Source of the DNA: Thiobacillus sp.
Lineage (GTDB): Bacteria; Pseudomonadota; Gammaproteobacteria; Burkholderiales; Thiobacillaceae
DNA length: 39,501 nucleotides
Assembly (NCBI GenBank): GCA_021166845.1
Contig: JAJPEP010000058.1
Span: forward strand, 1 to 39,501
Reading direction: 5' to 3'
The notes beneath the pieces are model-generated. The model saw only the letters and a program-made list of their open reading frames with translations, ran no database searches and had not been told where the DNA came from. This document shows, in pieces, positions 33,691-39,501 of the stretch; position 1 is the first letter of the stretch, and each line of letters begins with the position of its first letter. The position numbers and the translations under genes were made by a program.

Positions 33691-33750
33691 CAACATGCGG
33701 GCATTCCATGAGCGCGCTTGCATATCAGAGCACTTTGCGTACGCCATGGC

Positions 33751-34137
33751 TCAAATCAGCCGCACCAGTTCCGAGTAGGGCGGGAGTGCCGAATCTGCGG
33801 TGAGCAACTGTGCAGGCATTAGCAGGGCTTGCGCAATCAACAGGCGATCAAACGGATCACGGTGATGCGGCGGTAAATGGGCGACCTTTGCGCCATGCGC
33901 CGCACTGACCGGTAATTCGACAAAGCCGGTTTCCTTGGCCGCTTGCGCGATGTCCTCTGGCGAAAAATGGAAATCGATTTTTCCCAGGGCCATCTTGATC
34001 GCAATCTCCCAAATACTGGCGGCGCTGAAATAGACCGTGGCTTCGGGGGATTCAATCTGCGCAGCAACATCTGGTGGCAAACGCTCAGGCGCATCCAACG
34101 CCCACAGCAGAATATGGGTATCGAGCAGAAGAACCAT
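33751..34137 (-). CDS. vapC: PIN-domain toxin VapC
   Basis: The 128-residue PIN protein opens MVLLLDTHILLWALDAPERL (first Asp in DTH), has SAASIWEIAIKMALGKI (Glu), DPFDRLLIAQALL (Asp pair) and LLTADSAL (last Asp). It is the YozE/VapC-type with a full acidic site. Its ATG directly follows the antitoxin stop (TAAATG). The module sits between the epimerase and WecA-like genes, splitting a set that is usually contiguous. Confidence 0.92.
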   Translation of the reverse strand: MVLLLDTHILLWALDAPERLPPDVAAQIESPEATVYFSAASIWEIAIKMALGKIDFHFSPEDIAQAAKETGFVELPVSAAHGAKVAHLPPHHRDPFDRLLIAQALLMPAQLLTADSALPPYSELVRLI

Positions 34138-34374
34138 TTAGCGGCCTTCGAACAGGGTCAATTCGTCGCCCGTCAACGGCGCGTCAAAATCATCCGGGAC
34201 ATTGAGCTTGCCCTTGAGCAGGCCAAGCTGACGCTTTTTCGGCGGAGCCTCAAGCGGAACCAAACGGGCGATCGGCTTACCCGCTTTTGCGATCACGATT
34301 TCCTCGCCCACCGCCACCTGTTCCAGCAGGCGCGAGAGATGGGTTTTCGCTTCATGGATGTTGATGGTTTGCAT
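34138..34374 (-). CDS. Phd/YefM-type antitoxin (VapB)
   Basis: The 78-residue product starts MQTINIHEAKTHLSRLLEQV and has GEEIVIAKAGKPIARLVPLE, the Phd core, with a toxin-binding tail LNVPDDFDAPLTGDELTLFE GR. It is immediately followed by vapC. A 14-nt perfect palindrome 16 nt before the ATG is the likely operator. Confidence 0.93.
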   Translation of the reverse strand: MQTINIHEAKTHLSRLLEQVAVGEEIVIAKAGKPIARLVPLEAPPKKRQLGLLKGKLNVPDDFDAPLTGDELTLFEGR

Positions 34375-34390
34375 GGCGCGCCCCGAACTT

Positions 34391-34404
34391 GACTAAGCTT
34401 AGTC
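34391..34404. promoter_or_regulatory. Operator palindrome upstream of the VapB gene
   Basis: GACTAAGCTTAGTC is a perfect 14-nt palindrome 16 nt before the antitoxin ATG. TTGTCA (34410-34415 on the minus strand) just upstream may be part of the promoter. The site is suitable for autorepression by VapB or the VapBC complex. Confidence 0.6.
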
Positions 34405-34459
34405 TAGCATGACAACCGGTGCGGGCCAAAAAAAACCGTTACCCCAACCCGCCAGGCCT

Positions 34460-35410
34460 CTAAGCTCCCTCAAAGGCCGCGACCGTCGCGTCGAGCCCCT
34501 GCCGCCGCGTATACGGCGGTGACCAGCCCAGGCGCGAGCGTATGAGCGAACTGTCCACCCACAACGAACCCGTCAGACGAGCTACGGCGGCGCGTTTTCC
34601 GAAAAGTACGCCGGCAAATTCGATCACCCTCACTGGAACCGCCGGCAGGCGCGCTGTCCGGCCCATGGCATGCGCCACTGCGCGAATCAGCTCTGGTGTC
34701 GAAACCGCCTCGCCATCGTCCAACAGAAAAGCCTGCCCCGCGGCGGCCGGGTGCTCGACGCACAGCCGGATCGCATCGACTAAATTACCCAGATACAACA
34801 GGCTGCGGCGATTGCGAATCGCCCCCAGCGGCAACGGCCAGCCCTTTTGAATCAGCTGCATCAACCGCAGGAAATTCGCCTTCACACCAGGACCGTACAC
34901 CAGTGGCGGGCGCAGGATGACAACTTCCAGTCCGGTTTCCCGGGCGATTCGCCGCAAGCCCTGCTCGGCCTCCCATTTTGAAATCGCATATGCATCCGCA
35001 GGCGCCGGCACGTCGGCTTCACGATAAGGCGCATCGCGCCCTTCGCCGTTGACCTTGACCGTGCTGATAAAGACGAAGCGCTTCACCCCGGCTTCGGCCG
35101 CCTGGCGGGCAAGATTGAGGGTGGCATCGGTATTGACGGCCCGATACAACGCCAACGGATTCTGGGCTGTTTCAGCCATCACATGGGCACGAGCTGCCAG
35201 ATGCACCACCGCGTCGCAACCTGCAAGCAGCAGACGCCAATCCGTCGAGGATTCGATATTTCCGACCACAACCTCATTCGGAAAACCCGCTTTACTCCGC
35301 ACAGCTGGGATAAGCGCATGGCCAGCCGCCATCATTTGTCGACACAGTGCGCGGCCGACAAAACCAGTGGCGCCTGTGACCAACACGCTTGAATGGCTGG
35401 AACCCATCAT
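34460..35410 (-). CDS. NAD-dependent sugar epimerase/reductase (WbpV/WbpK-like)
   Basis: The 316-residue extended SDR has VLVTGATGFVGRALCRQMMA at the N-terminus and the catalytic Ser in FVFISTVKVNGE, with YxxxK in DAYAISKWEAEQGL. It resembles the UDP-sugar 4-reductases/epimerases (WbpV, WbpK) that follow WbpM in making UDP-QuiNAc or UDP-FucNAc; the exact stereochemistry is not shown. The start is at ATG 35408-35410, overlapping the upstream GT2 stop (ATGA); a longer in-frame start at 35443 would enter that gene. The toxin-antitoxin module at 33751-34374 separates it from its partner genes. Confidence 0.87.
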   Translation of the reverse strand: MMGSSHSSVLVTGATGFVGRALCRQMMAAGHALIPAVRSKAGFPNEVVVGNIESSTDWRLLLAGCDAVVHLAARAHVMAETAQNPLALYRAVNTDATLNLARQAAEAGVKRFVFISTVKVNGEGRDAPYREADVPAPADAYAISKWEAEQGLRRIARETGLEVVILRPPLVYGPGVKANFLRLMQLIQKGWPLPLGAIRNRRSLLYLGNLVDAIRLCVEHPAAAGQAFLLDDGEAVSTPELIRAVAHAMGRTARLPAVPVRVIEFAGVLFGKRAAVARLTGSLWVDSSLIRSRLGWSPPYTRRQGLDATVAAFEGA

Positions 35411-36183
35411 TGCCAAGTACCCGTTTTCGGCAAGCGCAACCAATGCTTCACCAGATAGCGGGCCATACTGGCAGCATGCCAGCGCATGTGACGCGGATTG
35501 CGCCGGCTTGCGCGGCGTGCATCATGAATCGCCTGCGCCTTGGGACAGGCCAACACCCCCCGGCCAGCCTTCCATAGGCGTATGCAGATATCGACATCTT
35601 CGTAATACAGAAAAAAACCCTCGTCGAAACCACCCACGCGCTGGAAATCCTCTGCGCGGAACAGCATGAACATACCGCCCACCCAGTCCGCCGCGAAGGT
35701 CTCATCGCCGATCGCAAATGAATATCGACCATCTCCTCGGCCCAGCATTTTCCTAACCAGAGAAAACGGTGTCGGAAACCGCCGGATGCTGTCCTCCACC
35801 CGGCCTGTCGACGAAAGCACCGCAGGCGCAATCACGGCTGCCTGCCGCCGAGAAAGCGCATTCAACAAAATAGGGAATGGGTTCGCCGGCATGCGGATAT
35901 CCGGGTTCAGGACACCAAACCACTCCCCCGCCGCGTGTTGAAAGGCGGCGTTGTGATTGGCGCCGAATCCTGCTGGCACGGCATTCTCTATGACCTTTAC
36001 AGGATATGGAAAGTCCTCAATGGAGAATGGAAACAGCTCCGGGAGATTCTTGGTCAGGATGACCTCGACATGCATCAAATTGCCAAAGCGAGCGAGGTCA
36101 GCCAGAATCCCGCCGACAAGTTTGCCTTGCCCGTGGCTAACGATCGAAATCGTAATGGATGGTAGCGTGTCAACAGAGGGCAT
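35407..36183 (-). CDS. Glycosyltransferase family 2 (copy a)
   Basis: The 258-residue GT-A enzyme has PSITISIVSHGQGKL at the start and GFGANHNAAFQHAAGEWFGV LNPDIRM, with the donor-site D in NPD. FAADWVGGMFMLFRAEDFQR and GFFLYYEDVDICIRLWKAGR follow, with the ED motif near residue 200. This is the rhamnosyltransferase-like GT2 type found in O-antigen clusters. The ATG at 36181-36183 is used; a TTG at 36219 is possible. A small frame upstream (36170-36382) overlaps its start. Its stop overlaps the epimerase start. Confidence 0.87.
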   Translation of the reverse strand: MPSVDTLPSITISIVSHGQGKLVGGILADLARFGNLMHVEVILTKNLPELFPFSIEDFPYPVKVIENAVPAGFGANHNAAFQHAAGEWFGVLNPDIRMPANPFPILLNALSRRQAAVIAPAVLSSTGRVEDSIRRFPTPFSLVRKMLGRGDGRYSFAIGDETFAADWVGGMFMLFRAEDFQRVGGFDEGFFLYYEDVDICIRLWKAGRGVLACPKAQAIHDARRASRRNPRHMRWHAASMARYLVKHWLRLPKTGTWQ

Positions 36184-36382
36184 CAAGGAATTGCCCGCAT
36201 GCGTTCTGAGTGTACGCAAGATGAATTACCGAACACCGGCGAGCTTTGCCCAGCTTGAGTCCAACATAATAGCCAACCGCATCACCCATATCCTTCCAAA
36301 ATGTTCGGTGATGCAATTGACTGGATTCAGGCAAGTCGATCCCGGAAAAAGCCCGGATAGAAATAATGGCAAGGGTTTTCAT
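36170..36382 (-). CDS. Small unassigned ORF before GT2a
   Basis: A 70-codon frame starts at ATG 36380-36382, with CGGAG about 10 nt upstream, and overlaps the GT2a start by 14 nt. It begins MKTLAIISIRAFSGIDLPES and continues HHRTFWKDMGDAVGYYVGLK. There is no recognisable domain, signal or membrane segment. It may be a genuine coupled small gene, or the shortened N-terminus of a lost enzyme. I cannot assign a function. Confidence 0.35.
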   Translation of the reverse strand: MKTLAIISIRAFSGIDLPESSQLHHRTFWKDMGDAVGYYVGLKLGKARRCSVIHLAYTQNACGQFLDALC

Positions 36383-36420
36383 TTTTCAGTACTCCGGCCA
36401 AGCCTGAAACATCGACACAT

Positions 36421-37329
36421 TCACTCAAGATGCGGCACACTTAAATTTCCGGTCTTACGCATTAGGCCATGCCACACACCCAACGTCATCATGCGCAAGT
36501 GTGCCATGCGCGGCTTTGCAAATAGCGAATAAAAAACGTACTTAAGGCACAAGCGCCAGCCATCCACCAACTTCCAGTTCAATGGCACCCACGGCTCTTT
36601 GTATAAGAACACCGCGTTACGAAAATGGTAGTAGTGCCGGAGCGGGCTATGCAAAGGAATATTTTTGCCAAAGAACTCGATAGGGTGATCCCCAAGACTG
36701 TGCTGCATATGAGCAGAACAAACCCCATAACCTTGAAAACCGTGATGGCGTGCGCGCAAGCCCCACTCGATGTCCACATAGTCGATAAACAGCCACTCAC
36801 GCATCACGCCTACTGCATCGAGGGTTGACATCGGTATCAGGCAACCTGACGAAATCAGGTAATCCACATCCACAATGGAATTGGACTTATCGCAAACCTG
36901 CCGCAATAACTTGAGGCCTTGCACCCGGATGAAAGGCGGTGGATTGTCTTGCCGCTCATCCAGGTATCGGGGCCCCACAGCAGCCACCTTACAGCCTTCT
37001 GCCTGTTTTACCTGGACAGCCTCGACCAGACAGCGAACCATGTCGGGCGCAGGCAGGCTGTCCTGATCGAACAGCACAACGCTGTCAGTTCCCTGACGCC
37101 GTGCCCAATCGATCCCCGCATTTTGAGCGGCCGCCACCCCAGTGTTAGAACCCAAAAAAATGCCATGAATGCTGTGTGCATGATATTTTTCTAGCCAGTC
37201 GCCAAAATAATCTTCTGAGCCGTTATCCACCACAACCACAGAATTAACCTGAGGGACCAGCGCATCCAATAATGCGCCAAGGCCCTCTAACCGAGGTTGA
37301 TAACTAACGATAACAGCGACAACATTCAT
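36421..37329 (-). CDS. Glycosyltransferase family 2, rhamnosyltransferase-like (copy b)
   Basis: The 302-residue GT2 enzyme has MNVVAVIVSYQPRLEGLGAL, VVVVDNGSEDYFGDW and GVAAAQNAGIDWARRQGTDS. The DxD-like FDQDS is near residues 87-91. LIPMSTLDAVGVMREWLFID YVDIEWGLRARHHGF, the acceptor/catalytic block, is typical of RfbF/WbbL-type rhamnosyltransferases. It is probably cytosolic and bound to the membrane face, acting on lipid-linked O-unit. Base composition is lower in GC than neighbouring genes, suggesting transfer. It is upstream of the small ORF and GT2a on the same strand. Confidence 0.88.
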   Translation of the reverse strand: MNVVAVIVSYQPRLEGLGALLDALVPQVNSVVVVDNGSEDYFGDWLEKYHAHSIHGIFLGSNTGVAAAQNAGIDWARRQGTDSVVLFDQDSLPAPDMVRCLVEAVQVKQAEGCKVAAVGPRYLDERQDNPPPFIRVQGLKLLRQVCDKSNSIVDVDYLISSGCLIPMSTLDAVGVMREWLFIDYVDIEWGLRARHHGFQGYGVCSAHMQHSLGDHPIEFFGKNIPLHSPLRHYYHFRNAVFLYKEPWVPLNWKLVDGWRLCLKYVFYSLFAKPRMAHLRMMTLGVWHGLMRKTGNLSVPHLE

Positions 37330-37495
37330 GAATATCTAGCAGCCTGTCGGACTTGAAGTCATGCTGCGAGGATGGCCATGATGAACATGGGCAACTCGAC
37401 CGAACGGCAACAGCAGGAAGGGCCAGACGAGGACGACTGGCGACCACGAGGGGAGATTGAACGCTGCGGGGAATCTCATGCCACCTTCCCCTCGT
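37330..37495. other. Short spacer with an IS-end-like segment
   Basis: This 166-nt stretch contains AGCAGCCTGTCGGACT (near 37338-37353), similar in look to ends of some transposons, and a GC-rich segment without a credible gene. A minus-strand frame gives a hydrophobic VVLVWPFLLLPFGRVAHVHH stretch, but with no start of its own. I cannot assign it. Confidence 0.3.
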
Positions 37496-37930
37496 TCAAT
37501 CCGCAAAATTCCGGATGACCATAAAGCCTTCGCGCTCGGCCGCCAGACCCAAGCGCGTATCCAGGCATACGAATTGCCAACCTTTCGGCCTGTGCTCGCA
37601 GACAAGCAGCGCTGCTGCCAATTGCAGTGAATCGGCGGCGCGCAAAGGGTGAAGCCGCAGCAGGCGTTGAGCGACTTGATGCACGCTGTCCAGGGGTTGC
37701 ACTTCATGCCAGGCTGCCTGCAGCGCTGCCAATTGACCCAGCGCCCGCGTGATTTCTGTTGGATCCAGCTTGGCTTCACGTTCGAGCCTGGCCAGGGCGA
37801 AAGCGCACTCGACCGGGGTTCCCCACCATGCAACGATTTCCGGGTTGTTTTGGTAATAGCCGAGTGCTGAGGGCGTGCTCGCTTCTTCAACCAGCAACGG
37901 CAAGATTGCAGAGCTATCCCAGAATTTCAC
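37496..37930 (-). CDS. vapC: PIN-domain toxin VapC
   Basis: The 144-residue PIN protein starts MKFWDSSAILPLLVEEASTP (first Asp in WDSSA), has WGTPVECAFALARLER (Glu), LRAADSLQLAAALL (Asp) and FVCLDTRLG (Asp). All four acidic active-site positions are seen. It overlaps its antitoxin by 4 nt (ATGA). Confidence 0.9.
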   Translation of the reverse strand: MKFWDSSAILPLLVEEASTPSALGYYQNNPEIVAWWGTPVECAFALARLEREAKLDPTEITRALGQLAALQAAWHEVQPLDSVHQVAQRLLRLHPLRAADSLQLAAALLVCEHRPKGWQFVCLDTRLGLAAEREGFMVIRNFAD

Positions 37931-38211
37931 CGCCCCGGCTCGCGTTCTTCCAGCAAAGCCTGAAGTGCGCTGGCATGCTGCTGTGGCACGGAGGGCGGTG
38001 CCAAACGACAGGCCGTTCCATGGCCTCGCCGCAGGATGCCTTTGCGTTCCAGAAGCGCAAGCTCGTCCGATTGGCCATTTTCACTCCCGACCGGGATGAG
38101 CCGGGCGACCGGCCGATCGTGGTCGGTGATGAGGATGGTCTCGCCGTGGCGCACTTGTTCAATCAGCGCACTCAACTGATTTTTGGTCGTGGATATTGAG
38201 GCGGTTTTCAT
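37927..38211 (-). CDS. Phd/YefM-type antitoxin
   Basis: The 94-residue product begins MKTASISTTKNQLSALIEQV and contains GETILITDHDRPVARLIPVG, the Phd/YefM core, then a Leu/Glu-rich tail (HASALQALLEEREPGR). It is coupled to vapC through a 4-nt overlap and has TATAAT six bases before its ATG. It lies 33 nt downstream of hisG. Confidence 0.9.
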   Translation of the reverse strand: MKTASISTTKNQLSALIEQVRHGETILITDHDRPVARLIPVGSENGQSDELALLERKGILRRGHGTACRLAPPSVPQQHASALQALLEEREPGR

Positions 38212-38217
38212 TTGGCC

Positions 38218-38223
38218 ATTATA
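38218..38223 (-). promoter_or_regulatory. -10 element of the phd-vapC module, leaderless candidate
   Basis: On the minus strand a perfect TATAAT lies six bases before the antitoxin ATG (38211), so transcription would start at or near the ATG. No Shine-Dalgarno fits in between. A second TATAAT is 13 nt further upstream. The -35 is not clear. Confidence 0.45.
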
Positions 38224-38244
38224 GCCACAATTATACGAAGGCCG

Positions 38245-38907
38245 TTACGCAGCGCCGCGCGCGCCGACCGCCGACGAGAAGCCATCGATCACGGGCTGGA
38301 TCAATCCGCGCTTGAGCTTGAGCGCAGCCTGGTTGACCACCAGACGCGAGCTGATGTCGCTGATGTGCTCAACTGCGACGAGGCCGTTGGCCTTGAGGGT
38401 GCCGCCGGTGGAAACGAGGTCGACGATAACGTCGGACAGCCCGACCAGAGGGGCGAGTTCCATCGAGCCGTAGAGCTTGATGAGGTCGATGTGCACGCCC
38501 TTGGACGCGAAGTGGTCGCGCGCCGCATTGACGTATTTGGTGGCGACGCGGATGCGTGCGCCCTGCTTCACGTTGCCGGCGTAGTCGTAGCCTTCGCGCA
38601 CGGCGACCATCATGCTGCAGCGCGCGATCCGCAGGTCGAGCGGTTGATAGAGGCCGTTGCCGCCGTGTTCGTTGAGCACGTCCTTGCCGGCGATGCCGAG
38701 ATCGGCGGCGCCGTATTGGACGTAGGTGGGGACATCGCTGGCGCGCACGATAATGAGCCGCACGTCGGCGCGGTTGGTGCCGATGATGAGCTTGCGCGAG
38801 GACTCGGGGTTCTCGGACGGCGTAATGCCGGCCGCCGCCAGCAGCGGCAGGGTTTCTTCGAAGATGCGGCCCTTGGACAGGGCGAGGGTGATTCCGGTGT
38901 AGGTCAT
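38245..38907 (-). CDS. hisG: ATP phosphoribosyltransferase, short form (HisG)
   Basis: The 220-residue product catalyses the first step of histidine synthesis (ATP + PRPP to PR-ATP). It has [20 protein letters not shown] at the N-terminus, the [13 protein letters not shown] block and a PRPP site in [14 protein letters not shown]. It lacks the C-terminal regulatory domain, so as a HisG-short it would need HisZ, which is not in this window. The start is at ATG 38905-38907; a TTG at 38931 gives an atypical N-terminus. It follows murA, but hisD and the rest of the pathway do not follow; a toxin-antitoxin module does. Confidence 0.95.
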   Translation of the reverse strand: MTYTGITLALSKGRIFEETLPLLAAAGITPSENPESSRKLIIGTNRADVRLIIVRASDVPTYVQYGAADLGIAGKDVLNEHGGNGLYQPLDLRIARCSMMVAVREGYDYAGNVKQGARIRVATKYVNAARDHFASKGVHIDLIKLYGSMELAPLVGLSDVIVDLVSTGGTLKANGLVAVEHISDISSRLVVNQAALKLKRGLIQPVIDGFSSAVGARGAA

Positions 38908-39015
38908 GTTGGATTGTGTTGGAGATTGCAACGATTCATCCCGGATGATCCATTAAACGCGACCGCGCCCACAGGTGCGCGTGGCGATCCAGGGTGCTTC
39001 GATCCCGTCGCCTTT

Positions 39016-39044
39016 CCGGATTGCTTCGCGTTGCTCGCAATGGC
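39016..39044 (-). repeat. Family A repeat arm between hisG and murA
   Basis: CCGGATTGCTTCGCGTTGCT then CGCAATGGC is the complement of the GTCATTGCGAGCG...CAATCCAG arm, with a GTGGCGATCCAGG segment nearby (about 38980-38992). It fills the murA-hisG spacer. Confidence 0.7.
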
Positions 39045-39054
39045 CTGCATGGCT

Positions 39055-39501
<447 letters not shown>

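Noticed and set aside
33629-33709. Upstream extension of the WecA-like protein
   Set aside because: These 27 residues are encoded by a hairpin repeat and precede a normal family start with its own ribosome site.
32297-33803. Long plus-strand frames opposite the WecA-like and WbpM-like genes
   Set aside because: They are antisense shadows without motifs.

Overview
The window is GC-rich and dense in genes. It looks like the chromosome of a betaproteobacterium, plausibly Nitrosomonadales (Thiobacillus/Gallionella-like). This rests on the block rpsT | murJ-ribF-ileS-lspA-fkpB-ispH, the fimT-pilV-pilW-pilX-pilY1-pilE cluster, short-form HisG next to MurA, and many REP-like palindromes. The assignment comes from gene order and protein character, not from a database search.

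Layout. (1) 1-9785: rpsT (minus) diverges from a plus-strand housekeeping run, murJ, ribF, ileS, lspA, fkpB and ispH. The normally short fkpB-ispH junction is expanded to about 1.7 kb. It holds repeats, a ParD/ParE-like pair, a chimeric ispH'-fkpB' scar and a BrnT/BrnA module whose toxin has an in-frame amber codon and whose antitoxin stop overlaps the ispH start. (2) 9786-12160: a scrap zone with an intact brnTA, a vapBC whose toxin is frameshifted by a 73-bp duplication, an internal ispH fragment, a lone HTH regulator, and a GGACGCTAC REP family with a remnant of its likely RAYT transposase. (3) 12162-19640 (minus): type IV pilus minor pilins with the PilY1 adhesin and two fimT genes. (4) 19721-38211: thiO, then a surface-glycan region. 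Plus-strand genes are an ELM1-like protein, GT4, O-antigen ligase, a DxD transferase, GT25 and GT10. Minus-strand genes are GT2, GT2, epimerase, a WecA/WbpL-like initiating transferase, a WbpM-like dehydratase and a second GT10. Four phd-vapC-type modules and one Uma2 gene are scattered through it. (5) 38245-39501 (minus): hisG and the 3' part of murA.

How it fits together. The minus-strand glycan genes resemble the wbpV-wbpL-wbpM module, which makes a UDP-linked 2-acetamido-2,6-dideoxyhexose and places it on undecaprenyl phosphate. The glycosyltransferases would extend the glycan and the ligase would transfer it to lipid A-core. Nine toxin-antitoxin modules or remnants and at least five families of palindromic repeats are interleaved with these genes.

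The most notable signals are palindromic repeats that have entered protein-coding genes in frame (thiO, the ELM1-like gene and, with another repeat type, ileS), and the rebuilt ispH locus, where an essential isoprenoid gene appears joined to a decayed toxin-antitoxin operon.
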